Positions 51,294 through 60,592 of a stretch of DNA of 64,000 nucleotides are shown piece by piece. Under the pieces are notes generated by a model. The model was not told where the DNA came from. It searched no databases and saw only the letters and a program-made list of their open reading frames with translations. The DNA is taken from positions 7,681 to 71,680 of the forward strand of contig CABQMF010000006.1 of assembly GCA_902465265.1 (NCBI GenBank), written 5' to 3'. Positions within the stretch are counted from its first letter, which is position 1. Each line of letters starts with the position of its first letter. This DNA comes from an uncultured Collinsella sp. GTDB taxonomy: Bacteria > Actinomycetota > Coriobacteriia > Coriobacteriales > Coriobacteriaceae. Made by a program: the position numbers and the translations under genes.

Positions 51294-54098
51294 GTGGCAA
51301 ACGAGTACAAGCAGACGATGAATCTGCCCAAAACCGGATTTCCCATGCGTGCCGGTCTTTCCAAGTCCGAGCCCAAGCGACTCAAGGACTGGCAGGACAA
51401 CAAGGTCTACGAGCAAGTTCTAAAGAAGAACGAGGGTCACAAGAAGTTCGTGCTGCACGACGGCCCTCCGTACGCCAACGGTCCGATCCACATCGGCCAC
51501 GCCATGAACAAGATTTCCAAGGACATGATCAACCGTTACTGGATGATGCAGGGCTGCGAAGTTCCCTATGTCCCCGGTTGGGATTGCCACGGTCAGCCGA
51601 TTGAGCACAAGGTCGAGGAGAAGCTCGGCACCGAGAAGTTCAACCAGACCTCCACGGCTAAGATCCGCGAGCTTTGCAACAAGTTCGCCGTCGAGAACAT
51701 CGAGCTGCAGAAGGCCGGCTTCCGTCGCCTGGGCGTGCTTGGCGACTGGGACAACCCCTACCTGACGCTCTATCACCAGCATGACGCCGCCGACATCGAG
51801 GTCTTCAAGGCCATGTTCGACAAGGGCATGATCTATCGCGGCCATAAGCCCGTCCACTGGTGCAAGCACTGCCACACCGCACTCGCCGAGGCTGAGATTG
51901 AGTACTCTGACGAGACGAGCCCGTCCATCTTCGTGCGCTTCGAGATGACCTCCAAGCCCGCCGGCCTCGAGAACTTCGACGGCCCGGTTGACTTCATCAT
52001 CTGGACGACCACGCCGTGGACCATCCCCTCCGACCAGGCAGTTTCCCTCAAGCCCGGCGCCGCCTACGTCGCCGTTGAGCACGACGGCCGCGCCGAGGTC
52101 ATGCTCGAGGACCTGGCTCCCAAGTGCTGCGAGGAGTTTGGCTGGGAGTACACCCCGGTCATGGTCGACGGCAAGCCCTACGTGGTTCCCGCCGAGACCT
52201 TCCATCATATCCACTACAAGCAGCCGATCTTTGACGGTGTCGAGGGCGTGGCGCTGCTGGCCGATTACGTCGGTGTCGATGACGGTACCGGTATCGTCCA
52301 CAACTCGCCCGGCCACGGCGTCGACGACTACTTTGCCTGCCTCAAGGAGGGCATCACCGACATCTGCATGCCGGTCGATGACGACGGCAAGTTCTACACC
52401 GGTGAGGAGTTTGGCACCGGTGGCCCCTTCAGCGGTATGGATACCGATGAGGCCAACCCGCACATTATCGAGTTCCTGCGCGAGCGCGGCACCCTGGTCC
52501 TCGAGAAGAAGATCACGCACAGCTATCCGCACTGCTGGCGCTGCAAGCACCCGGTCCTCTTCCGTGCCACCGACCAGTGGTTTGTCTCGATGGACAAGAC
52601 CGGTTTGCGCGAGCAGGCTGGCAAGGAGGTCCGCGAGAACGTCAAGTGGTATCCGGCCCATGCGGCCAACCGCATCGGTGCCATGGTCGAGCAGCGTCCC
52701 GACTGGTGCATCAGCCGCCAGCGCAACTGGGGCGTGCCTATCCCCAGCTACACTTGCGCCGACTGCGGCGAGAAGGTCATGAACGACGCCACGCTCGACG
52801 CCGTCATCAAGCTCTTCCACGAGAAGGGCTCTGACGCCTGGTTCACCGACGCTCCCGAGAGCTACCTGGGCGAGGCCTGCGTCTGCCCCAAGTGCGGCGG
52901 CCATCACCTCAAGGCCGATAAGGACATCCTCGACGTGTGGTGGGACTCCGGCGTGTCTTGGAAGGCCGTCTGTGAGTACCGTCCCGAGCTGGAGTATCCG
53001 GCGGATGTGTACCTCGAGGGCTCCGACCAGCACCGCGGTTGGTTCCAGAGCTCGCTGCTCACCTCGGTGGGCGCCAACGGCCACGCTCCGTACAAGGCGG
53101 TCGTCTCGCAGGGCTTCACGCTCGATGGCCAGGGCCGCAAAATGTCCAAGTCGCTCGGCAACGTCATCGATCCCAACAAGGTCTGCGACGAGATGGGCGC
53201 CGACATCATCCGTCTGTGGGTTGCATCCGTCGATACCAGCTCCGACGTGTCGATCGACCACGAGATCCTTGCTCGTACGTCCGACGCCTACCGTCGTTTC
53301 CGCAACACGCTGCGCTTCCTGCTCTCCGAGCTCGAGGGTCAGTTTGAGCCCGAGACCGACGGCGTCGCCTTTGCCGACCTGCTGCCGCTCGACAAGCTCA
53401 TGGTTGCCCGTCTGACTCAGGTCCAGGCCGAGGTCGACGATGCCTACGCCAGCTACGAGTTCCCGCGTGCCTACCGCGCGCTCTACGACTTCGTGGTTAC
53501 CGAGCTCTCCAACGTGTACCTCGACGCCCTGAAGGACCGTCTGTACTGCGACAAGCCCGGCTCGCTCGAGCGCCGCAGCGCCCAGACCGTGCTGGCCGAG
53601 CTCTTCTCGATGCTCATGCGCGACCTGCAGCCGATCCTGTCCTACACGGTCGACGAGGCCATGGCCTATGCGCCCGCCGGCTGCGTCGATCACCAGAAGT
53701 ACGCCGCGCTGCTCGATTGGTACAAGTCGCCCATCACGGTCGACGAGGCCAATGAGTTTGAGGGCGTGCTCGAGGCCTCACTCGAGCTCCGTAGCGCCGT
53801 GACCAAGGCCCTTGAGGATGCCCGTTCTGCCGGCACCTTCACCAAGAGCCAGCAGGTTCGCGTCAAGGCGGTCGTTCCCGCCGAGATGTACGCGCTGCTG
53901 ACCGGCGACAAGGCCGTCGACCTGGCCGAGTTCTACATCGTCTCCGATGTTGAGCTGACCCAGGGCGAGGAGCTCTCCGTTGCCATCGAGGCTGCCGAGG
54001 GCGAGTGCTGCGACCGTTGCTGGAACTACCGCACCACCGTCGGCGAGTACAACGGCCACGCGCATATCTGCAAGCGTTGTGCCGAAGCGCTGAACTAG
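51294..54098 (+). CDS. ileS: Isoleucyl-tRNA synthetase
   Basis: 934 residues; GTG 51294 follows AAAGGGGTACC, and earlier in-frame codons overlap the leader. HIGH is at 66-69 and KMSKSLGN begins at Lys616. The CP1 editing domain spans about 190-400 (TTPWTIPSDQAV, GTGIVHNSPGHGVDDY). The C-terminal zinc module shows CCDRCWNYR and CKRC. Length and C-terminal zinc fit the bacterial type. Controlled by the upstream T-box, so expression should rise when uncharged tRNA-Ile accumulates. Confidence 0.98.
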   Translation: MANEYKQTMNLPKTGFPMRAGLSKSEPKRLKDWQDNKVYEQVLKKNEGHKKFVLHDGPPYANGPIHIGHAMNKISKDMINRYWMMQGCEVPYVPGWDCHGQPIEHKVEEKLGTEKFNQTSTAKIRELCNKFAVENIELQKAGFRRLGVLGDWDNPYLTLYHQHDAADIEVFKAMFDKGMIYRGHKPVHWCKHCHTALAEAEIEYSDETSPSIFVRFEMTSKPAGLENFDGPVDFIIWTTTPWTIPSDQAVSLKPGAAYVAVEHDGRAEVMLEDLAPKCCEEFGWEYTPVMVDGKPYVVPAETFHHIHYKQPIFDGVEGVALLADYVGVDDGTGIVHNSPGHGVDDYFACLKEGITDICMPVDDDGKFYTGEEFGTGGPFSGMDTDEANPHIIEFLRERGTLVLEKKITHSYPHCWRCKHPVLFRATDQWFVSMDKTGLREQAGKEVRENVKWYPAHAANRIGAMVEQRPDWCISRQRNWGVPIPSYTCADCGEKVMNDATLDAVIKLFHEKGSDAWFTDAPESYLGEACVCPKCGGHHLKADKDILDVWWDSGVSWKAVCEYRPELEYPADVYLEGSDQHRGWFQSSLLTSVGANGHAPYKAVVSQGFTLDGQGRKMSKSLGNVIDPNKVCDEMGADIIRLWVASVDTSSDVSIDHEILARTSDAYRRFRNTLRFLLSELEGQFEPETDGVAFADLLPLDKLMVARLTQVQAEVDDAYASYEFPRAYRALYDFVVTELSNVYLDALKDRLYCDKPGSLERRSAQTVLAELFSMLMRDLQPILSYTVDEAMAYAPAGCVDHQKYAALLDWYKSPITVDEANEFEGVLEASLELRSAVTKALEDARSAGTFTKSQQVRVKAVVPAEMYALLTGDKAVDLAEFYIVSDVELTQGEELSVAIEAAEGECCDRCWNYRTTVGEYNGHAHICKRCAEALN

Positions 54099-54101
54099 CC
54101 T

Positions 54102-54144
54102 TTGGGGACGTTCTTAAAAGACTGTCAAATAAGTACGTCCCCAA
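54102..54144. repeat. GGGGACGTTCTT palindrome family, diverged copy
   Basis: TTGGGGACGTTCTT (54102-54115) pairs with AAGTACGTCCCCAA (54131-54144) with one mismatch, around a 15-base loop. It sits four bases after the ileS stop. Confidence 0.75.
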
Positions 54145-54164
54145 CGTCAACTTTTGTCAAGTCC

Positions 54165-54202
54165 AAGCGGCATTCTGTTTTCGGAATGCCGCTTTCGTTT
54201 TT
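54165..54202 (+). terminator. ileS terminator
   Basis: AAGCGGCATTC and GAATGCCGCTT form a perfect 11 bp stem with an eight-base loop, then TCGTTTTTT. Confidence 0.92.
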
Positions 54203-54313
54203 AGCTGGTTATTTCGCTAGCGTTGGTGGATATGCTGCGCGTTTGGCGTTTGTCACTATAAGATGATTACTTGCGTTAAACGGAATTTGATTATCTGAGG
54301 GTAGGGGATTGAT

Positions 54314-54913
54314 TTGGGTCGTACTGGGGATATGACGCCGCCTTTGCGTTGGCGGTTGGGTGTTGCTGGTGGGGTAGCGCTCGTTGTGCTGCTTGTTGAT
54401 CAGCTGACCAAGCTTGCGGTTCGTGCCGTGGGCGAAGCTTTGCATGTGACTGTCATCCCCGGTGTCATCGACTTTATGTTTGTCCGCAATATCGGTGCTG
54501 CCTTTAGTATGGGCGAGGGGCATGGCATCGCGTTTGCCGTGCTGGCGTTGGCGGTCATCATCGCTATTGCCGTGTACCTCGTTCGTGCACCCCAGCTCGC
54601 CCATCTTGAGCTTGTGGGCATGGCGATGGTTGCGGGCGGTGCTATCGGCAACGCTATCGATCGTTTGGCCTTTGGCTTCGTGACCGATTTTATTGCCACC
54701 ACCTTCATCGACTTCCCCGTCTTCAATGTGGCCGATATCGGCATTACCTTGGGCGTCGTGCTCGCCCTCTTCGGCTACATGTTCTTGAGCCCCGCTGCCC
54801 GTGAGGTCGATGCGACCGCCGAGCTTAACGCCCGTGACGAGGCTCGCGCTAAGCGCAAGGCCCAGCGACGCGGAGAGCGTGCCCGCAAGATTCGCGAAAG
54901 GAACGAGCGCTAA
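54314..54913 (+). CDS. lspA: Lipoprotein signal peptidase
   Basis: A TTG start (54314) five bases after AGGGGA is likely; ATG 54332 would remove six residues. 199 residues, four membrane helices. The aspartyl protease pair lies in GNAIDRLAFGFVTDF and FNVADIGI, and NIGAAFSMG is the other conserved patch. It removes signal peptides from lipidated precursors such as the CotH-like lipoprotein at 810. The basic tail of about 40 residues (RDEARAKRKAQRRGERARK) is longer than in many homologues. Overlaps the next start by one base. Confidence 0.94.
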   Translation: MGRTGDMTPPLRWRLGVAGGVALVVLLVDQLTKLAVRAVGEALHVTVIPGVIDFMFVRNIGAAFSMGEGHGIAFAVLALAVIIAIAVYLVRAPQLAHLELVGMAMVAGGAIGNAIDRLAFGFVTDFIATTFIDFPVFNVADIGITLGVVLALFGYMFLSPAAREVDATAELNARDEARAKRKAQRRGERARKIRERNER

Positions 54914-55926
54914 TGGCCGACATCCATATTCTTGTTGCCGACGATGCCGCCGGTCAGCGTCTTGACGCTTATCTGGGCGCCAATGACGGCTGCCCTACAC
55001 GTTCTGCCTGCGCGCATCTGATCGAGGGTGGCGCCGTCGCTGTCAATGGCGAGACCTGCCTGTCCAAAAAGTACGCCGTGCGAGCCGGCGATCGTATTTC
55101 GGTCGATTTGCCCGAGCCGCACGATCCCACCGATGTGATTCCCGAGGCCATCCCGCTCGACATTCGCTATGAGGACGCTTATCTCATTGTGCTCTCCAAG
55201 CAGCGCGGCCTGGTGTGCCATCCTGCGCATGGTCATGAGAGCGGTACGCTCGCGAATGCCCTGGTCTATCACTGTGGTATCGACCATCTGGGCACCGTGC
55301 AGGGCGAGGACCGCCCCGGTATTGTGCATCGCCTGGATCGCGATACCTCGGGTCTCATGCTTGCGGCAAAGGACGACGACACCCAGCGCGCGCTCCAAAA
55401 TCTCATCCGCACGCGTACGCTCGACCGTCGCTATATCGCACTCGTTCACGGTCACATCGCCATGGACGAGGGCACCATCAACACCGGCATTGCCCGATCG
55501 ACGCGCGATCGCGTGAAGATGGCGGTTTCTGACGATCCTTTCGCGCGCCAGGCCATTACGACCTTTAAGGTCCTCGAGCGCTTCGATTCCACGCGATTTG
55601 ACGACGGCTATACACTCGTTGAGTGCCACCTGTTTACGGGCCGCACGCATCAGATTCGTGTGCATATGCGCCATATCAACCACGCCTGCGTGGGCGATCC
55701 ACTCTACGGCAAGTGCGATGCACGCGCCGATCAGGGTCTGACCAGGCAATTCCTTCATTCCTGGCGCGTCGCATTCGACCATCCCGTGACGGGCGAGCGC
55801 ATCGAATGCCGCGACGAGCTGCCGTGGGATCTCGCTGCGGTTCTTGACGACCTGGCCCCGCGCTCGCTTGGCCGCACCGCCGCCGGCGACGACATCGTCC
55901 CGCAGCTTGGCCTTCTCGAAGCCTAG
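54913..55926 (+). CDS. RluA-family RNA pseudouridine synthase
   Basis: 337 residues. The N-terminal S4 domain (10-70, GQRLDAYLGANDGCPTRSACAHLI) binds RNA. The catalytic domain carries HRLDRDTSGLML with the nucleophile Asp142, the later TGRTHQIRVHM, and VGDPLYG. The order lspA-rluA-family is common in Gram-positives, where the protein is often called RluD or YlyB. The exact target in 23S rRNA is not predictable from this. Confidence 0.93.
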   Translation: MADIHILVADDAAGQRLDAYLGANDGCPTRSACAHLIEGGAVAVNGETCLSKKYAVRAGDRISVDLPEPHDPTDVIPEAIPLDIRYEDAYLIVLSKQRGLVCHPAHGHESGTLANALVYHCGIDHLGTVQGEDRPGIVHRLDRDTSGLMLAAKDDDTQRALQNLIRTRTLDRRYIALVHGHIAMDEGTINTGIARSTRDRVKMAVSDDPFARQAITTFKVLERFDSTRFDDGYTLVECHLFTGRTHQIRVHMRHINHACVGDPLYGKCDARADQGLTRQFLHSWRVAFDHPVTGERIECRDELPWDLAAVLDDLAPRSLGRTAAGDDIVPQLGLLEA

Positions 55927-56008
55927 CCGGTATTAGGTGGTTTCTTGAACTCGGTAAGCCTGCGGTAAGATATACGATTGTTTACGTAACGCGTTCCTGG
56001 GAGCCTGC

Positions 56009-57304
56009 ATGCTCGCCTTTTTACAAACCAACACACCCATCGTGATTTTCAACCAGATTGTCGTCACGCTGCTCACGGTCTGCTTTCTGTACCAGGTGGT
56101 CTTCTTTGTCATCGGTGCTCTTCGTGGCGAGGTCGCGCCTCCCAAGGCCAAAAAACTCCACCGCTATGCCTTCTTTATTGCGGCGCATAACGAGGAGGCC
56201 GTGATCGCCAATCTCGTTCGCTCCATCAAGGACCAGGATTATCCGTCCGAGCTCATCGAGGTCTTCGTGGTCGCCGACGCCTGCACCGACAACACGGCGC
56301 AGCTCGCGCGCGAGGCGGGCGCCATTGTCTATGAACGCAACGACCTGGCCCGCAAGGGTAAGAGCTGGGTCATGGACTTTGGTTTCGATCGCATTCTCAA
56401 CGAGTATCCCGATACGTTTGAGGGCTACTTTATCTTCGATGCCGACAACGTTATCTCCCGCGATTACGTCTCCAAGATGAATGATGCCTTTGACCAGGGA
56501 TTCCATGTGGTCACTAGCTACCGCAACTCTAAGAACTTCGGCAGCTCGTGGATTTCGTCTGCCAACGCCACCTGGTATCTTCGCGAGGCGCGCTTTCTCA
56601 ACAACGCGCGTAACATCTGCAAGACGTCCTGCGCCGTCTCGGGTTCGGGCTACCTCATCTCCGCCAGCGTTATCGAGGGCATGCACGGTTGGCAGTTCCA
56701 TACGCTGACCGAGGATATCCAGTTCACCACGTTCTGCGCCATTCACGGCATCCGCATCGGTTATGCGCCGGCGGAGTTCTTTGACGAGCAGCCGGTGACG
56801 TTTAAGGCGTCCTGGAAACAGCGTATGCGTTGGACTAAGGGCTTTTACCAGGTGTTCTTTACCTATGGTAAGCACTTGGTCAAGTCGACGTTCCGTTATC
56901 ATCGCTTTGCTGCCTACGACATGTTTATGACGATTGCGCCGGGTATGCTGCTATCGCTGATTTCCATGCTCGCCAACGCGACCTTCCTCATCGTGGGCGG
57001 GCTTTCGCACGGCTTCTTGGCCACCGAGGTCGAGATGCAGGCTTGTGCCGCCTCGCTCATTATGACCTTCGTGATGATGTACCAGACCTTCTTTATCCTG
57101 GCGCTACTCACGACCATCTTCGAGTACAAGCACATTCATTGCGCGCAAAAGTGGCGTTTGGTGACCAACCTGTTTACCTTCCCGATCTTTATGTTCAGCT
57201 ATATCCCCATCACGGTGGCTGCTCTGTTCCTAAAGGTCGACTGGGTCCCGACGCAGCACGCCGTCAACGTTACTCTCGACGAGGTCATGCAAGGCGCCAA
57301 ATAA
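56009..57304 (+). CDS. GT2-family membrane glycosyltransferase
   Basis: 431 residues. One membrane helix at about 13-36, then a GT-A domain with FIAAHNEEAVIANLVRSI, VVADACTDNTA, FDADN (Asp144, Asp146), TEDIQF (Glu235-Asp236) and QRMRW (271-275), the full set of processive GT2 motifs. Four or so helices follow from about 305 on. This resembles hyaluronan/cellulose-type polymerases or N-acetylglucosaminyl transferases. No polysaccharide operon is adjacent, so the product is unknown. The stop is followed at once by a repeat. Confidence 0.88.
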   Translation: MLAFLQTNTPIVIFNQIVVTLLTVCFLYQVVFFVIGALRGEVAPPKAKKLHRYAFFIAAHNEEAVIANLVRSIKDQDYPSELIEVFVVADACTDNTAQLAREAGAIVYERNDLARKGKSWVMDFGFDRILNEYPDTFEGYFIFDADNVISRDYVSKMNDAFDQGFHVVTSYRNSKNFGSSWISSANATWYLREARFLNNARNICKTSCAVSGSGYLISASVIEGMHGWQFHTLTEDIQFTTFCAIHGIRIGYAPAEFFDEQPVTFKASWKQRMRWTKGFYQVFFTYGKHLVKSTFRYHRFAAYDMFMTIAPGMLLSLISMLANATFLIVGGLSHGFLATEVEMQACAASLIMTFVMMYQTFFILALLTTIFEYKHIHCAQKWRLVTNLFTFPIFMFSYIPITVAALFLKVDWVPTQHAVNVTLDEVMQGAK

Positions 57305-57313
57305 CCACCACCA

Positions 57314-57352
57314 AAACCACCGCAAAGGGGACAGGCACCTTTGTGGTGGTTT
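57314..57352. repeat. CCACCACAAAGG palindrome family, copy 2 (opposite orientation)
   Basis: AAACCACCGCAAAGG (57314-57328) pairs with CCTTTGTGGTGGTTT (57338-57352) with one wobble; the loop reads GGACAGGCA, the reverse complement of the loop of copy 1. Followed by TTTTGCG, so it can act as a terminator for the glycosyltransferase gene. Confidence 0.85.
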
Positions 57353-57385
57353 TTGCGTTTGAGCAGCTGACCATGGAGGTGCACA

Positions 57386-57808
57386 ATGTCCTACATCCCA
57401 TTTTGGATTTGCATCTTTGCCGGTGCGGTGGTTGATGCCCGTGAGCGACGCTTTCCCAATGAGCTTGCCGGCGCGTGTGCCGTGGCGGCGTTAGCAGGCG
57501 TTTGGCTCGACAAAGGTGTTAATACGGCGCTTGACCACGCCGGTCTTGCGGTCATCGTCTACCTTGCCCTTGTGCTTACTGAGTCGCTCTGGCGTCGTGT
57601 TCGCCACGCCCCCGGCATCGGCATGGGGGACGTCAAGGCGCTCTTCGCGCTTTGCACGCTCGACCCTATGGGCGGCATCGTGGCATTTGCCGTCGCGCTC
57701 CTGGTCCTTGCCCTCTCCTGCCTCATTACAAAATTGCACTCCCTGCCATTGCTCCCGTTTTTGGTGCCGATTTTTGCCATAATCGAGGTCGTGGGCTGCA
57801 CATTGTAA
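57386..57808 (+). CDS. Small A24 prepilin peptidase-like protein
   Basis: 140 residues, ATG after GGAGGTG. Four to five membrane segments. The two catalytic aspartates of A24 proteases are recognisable: Asp17 in VVDARERRFPNEL and Asp82 in GIGMGDVKAL. The N-methylase domain is absent, as in TadV/CpaA-type enzymes. It would cut type IV prepilins or pseudopilins, yet no pilus gene is seen within the window. The dgt gene begins 31 bases on. Confidence 0.86.
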   Translation: MSYIPFWICIFAGAVVDARERRFPNELAGACAVAALAGVWLDKGVNTALDHAGLAVIVYLALVLTESLWRRVRHAPGIGMGDVKALFALCTLDPMGGIVAFAVALLVLALSCLITKLHSLPLLPFLVPIFAIIEVVGCTL

Positions 57809-57839
57809 CTGATTGCGCATCCTTCTTAAGGAGTATGCC

Positions 57840-59087
57840 ATGGCAACTAATCAAGAAACGGCCGTCATTAAGGCGCGCATGGACCGTATTCCCTCGGCGT
57901 TGTCGCCCGAGCTTGTCGAGCGCATTTCCGCCGATCGTGCTTCGGGCGCCGTCAACCCGTATCGTTGCAACGACGACCAGGTCGTTCGTCGTATTGATCG
58001 CGCTGCCGACAAAGGCACGCTCATGCGTCCGGCGTTTATGCGCGATACCGAAAAGATTCTTCATCTTCCGGCGTACACCCGCTATGCAGGCAAAACGCAG
58101 GTCTTCAGTTTTCGCAGCAACGACGACCTGTCGCGCCGCGGTTTGCACGTGCAGCTTGTGTCGCGCATCGCACGCGATATCGGTCGCGCCTTGGGGCTTA
58201 ACTGCGATCTGATTGAAGCGATTGGCCTGGGCCACGACTTGGGACACACGCCTTTCGGCCATGCCGGTGAGCGCTTTCTCAACGATATCTATCACGAGCG
58301 TACTGGCCGCTACTTTTTCCATAACGTGCAGTCGGTCCGCGTGCTCGACGCGCTGTATGGCCGCAACGTGTCGCTCCAGACGCTCGACGGCGTCTTGTGC
58401 CATAACGGCGAGTACGAGCAACGCGTGTTTGAGCTCTCGGACATGTGCTCCTTTGACCAGTTCGATCAGACGGTTGAGGACTGCATTGCCAAGGGCTATA
58501 GCGCAATTGATCACCTGCGTCCCATGACGCTCGAAGGCTGCGTGGTCCGCATCTCGGATATCCTTGCCTACGTTGGGCGCGATCGCCAAGACGCCATTGC
58601 GGCGGGCCTACTGGCGCCCGATGCTTTTGACGATGGCCTGGGTGGGGCATACAACAGCTGGATCCTTACGCATGCCTCCATCGATATCGTTGAGCACAGC
58701 TATGGCAAGCCGCGCATCGTGATGAGCGAGGAGCTGTTTGAGGAAATCCGCCGAGCCAAGCGCGAGAACTACGTAAAGATTTATAGCAAGGGCGGCATCG
58801 AAGGCGATTCCGAGGCGGAGCTGCGCGAGGCGTTCGAAAAGCTCTACGACCGTTGCCTGCAGGATATAAACGAAGGTGACGAGTCCTCGTACATCTTTAA
58901 GCATCATATTTTGCGCATTGAGCAGCAGCTTTCCTACTACGACCGTACCTATGCCTGGCAGGACGACAAGGATCAAGCAGTGGTGGATTACATCGCGAGC
59001 ATGACGGACGGCTATTTCTGCGAGCTCACGAGCAAGTTGTTCCCTGGTCTGGAGTTTCCGCACCGTACCTATATTAACGAACGGTAG
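57840..59087 (+). CDS. dgt: dGTPase-like deoxynucleoside triphosphate triphosphohydrolase
   Basis: ATG 57840 has AAGGAG upstream; 415 residues. HD-domain motifs are present: HVQLVSRIARDIGRALGLN (first His), GHDLGHTPFGHAGE (HD pair) and the later LEGCVVRISDILAYVGRD. It cleaves dNTPs to nucleoside and triphosphate. Its place upstream of rarA is unlike the more common dgt-dnaG order, although dnaG itself lies elsewhere in this window. A C-terminal region of about 120 residues is less conserved. Confidence 0.9.
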   Translation: MATNQETAVIKARMDRIPSALSPELVERISADRASGAVNPYRCNDDQVVRRIDRAADKGTLMRPAFMRDTEKILHLPAYTRYAGKTQVFSFRSNDDLSRRGLHVQLVSRIARDIGRALGLNCDLIEAIGLGHDLGHTPFGHAGERFLNDIYHERTGRYFFHNVQSVRVLDALYGRNVSLQTLDGVLCHNGEYEQRVFELSDMCSFDQFDQTVEDCIAKGYSAIDHLRPMTLEGCVVRISDILAYVGRDRQDAIAAGLLAPDAFDDGLGGAYNSWILTHASIDIVEHSYGKPRIVMSEELFEEIRRAKRENYVKIYSKGGIEGDSEAELREAFEKLYDRCLQDINEGDESSYIFKHHILRIEQQLSYYDRTYAWQDDKDQAVVDYIASMTDGYFCELTSKLFPGLEFPHRTYINER

Positions 59088-59147
59088 TTCGTATATATTC
59101 GGTATACTGTTAGTGGAAAACGTTTTTGATTGATGCACGGGATGGCT

Positions 59148-60497
59148 ATGGACGACCTTTTTTCTGCCTCGACGCGCGAGCGTTCCTTTAAAAATGCGCC
59201 GCTCGCGGTGCGCATGCGCCCCAATTCGCTCGACGAGTACGTGGGTCAGCAAAAGGCCGTCGGTAAGGGCTCGTGGCTACGTGCCGCGATTGAGCATGAC
59301 GTGCTGTCGAGTGTGATTCTGTATGGGCCGGCCGGTACGGGCAAGACGACGCTGGCCCACATTATCGCTAAGCATACCAAGAGCGAGTTTGTCGAGGTCA
59401 GCGCCGTGACGGGTACCGTGAAGGATCTGCGTCGCGTGATTGACGAGGCCAAGACGCGCCTGAATACCTACGACCGCCGCACTATTCTATTCATCGACGA
59501 GATTCATCGCTTCTCTAAGTCGCAGCAGGATGCCCTGCTGCATGCGGTTGAGAACCGCACCGTCATTATGATTGGTGCCACGACGGAGAATCCGTACTTC
59601 GAGGTCAACTCGGCGTTGCTCTCGCGTGGTCGCGTGGTGGAGCTTGAGCACTTAAAGGACGAGGACATCGCGACGCTCATCGAACGTGCGCTCGAGACAC
59701 CGCAGGGTCTGAACGGCAAGTTCTCGGCCGATGAGGATGTGGTTAAAACCATCTGCGCGCTGGCCGCGGGTGACGCTCGTTCGGCGCTGACGACGCTCGA
59801 GCTTGCGAGCGAGATTGCCGTCACGCGTCCCGATACGGACGGGACGCCAGCGCCGGCGGCGGGGGAGCGCTATCCCATCACCGTGGATGACGTTAAGATT
59901 GCCAACCCGCGTCGTGGCTTTTCGTATGACAAAAACGGCGACATGCACTACGACATTATCAGTGCGTTTATTAAGTCTATGCGCGGCAGCGACCCCGATG
60001 CCACGATCTATTGGCTCGCGCGCATGATTGACGCAGGGGAGGATCCCAAGTTTATTGCGCGCCGTATTATGATCCACGCTTCTGAGGATGTTGGCAACGC
60101 CGATCCGCAGGCGCTTTTGGTGGCGCATGCCGCGTTTAAGTCTGCCGAGGTCATTGGCTATCCCGAATGCCGTATTAACCTGGCTCAGGCTGCGCTCTAT
60201 GTGTGCTTGGCGCCAAAATCCAACGCGTGCGAGGCTTCGATCGATGCAGCGCTGGCAGATATCCATTCAAGTGGGCTGCGCGAGGTGCCGAGTTATCTGC
60301 GCGACCGTCATCGCCCGGGCAGCGATGAGTACGGTGTTTATAAGTATCCGCATGATTATCCCGAAGGCTGGGTCGATCAGCGCTATTTGCCCGAGGGGCT
60401 GGAGCGCGGCGCATTCTGGCAGCCTGCCGGCCGCGGTTGGGAAGAGTGGCGTGTGGAGCAAAGCGAGCGCGATCGTAGCGGCAACGCTCCTAAGTAG
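59148..60497 (+). CDS. rarA: Replication-associated recombination AAA ATPase RarA/MgsA
   Basis: 449 residues from ATG 59148; in-frame ATGs at 59133 and 59142 are possible, and ribosome sites do not decide. GPAGTGKTTLAHIIA (Walker A), LFIDEIHRFSKSQQDALLHAVE (Walker B and sensor region) and GATTENPYFEVNSALLSR are family signatures. The C-terminal tetramerisation region is complete (SEDVGNADPQAL, YPECRINLAQAA). It acts at stalled replication forks. A TATACT box lies at 59103 with no clear -35. Confidence 0.94.
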   Translation: MDDLFSASTRERSFKNAPLAVRMRPNSLDEYVGQQKAVGKGSWLRAAIEHDVLSSVILYGPAGTGKTTLAHIIAKHTKSEFVEVSAVTGTVKDLRRVIDEAKTRLNTYDRRTILFIDEIHRFSKSQQDALLHAVENRTVIMIGATTENPYFEVNSALLSRGRVVELEHLKDEDIATLIERALETPQGLNGKFSADEDVVKTICALAAGDARSALTTLELASEIAVTRPDTDGTPAPAAGERYPITVDDVKIANPRRGFSYDKNGDMHYDIISAFIKSMRGSDPDATIYWLARMIDAGEDPKFIARRIMIHASEDVGNADPQALLVAHAAFKSAEVIGYPECRINLAQAALYVCLAPKSNACEASIDAALADIHSSGLREVPSYLRDRHRPGSDEYGVYKYPHDYPEGWVDQRYLPEGLERGAFWQPAGRGWEEWRVEQSERDRSGNAPK

Positions 60498-60592
60498 GTC
60501 ATTGGCGCCTCGCGCATTCCCTTTGGGTAACTTTCCCCTTCTTTGGGGTACCATGAACAACGTCTGTATTTCGATTCCTTTGGGAGGCTTGT

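Noticed and set aside
60498..60592. SigB-type promoter before the DUF948 gene
   Set aside because: GGGTAA-like boxes exist near 60525 and 60545, but neither has a GTTT-type -35 at the right distance.
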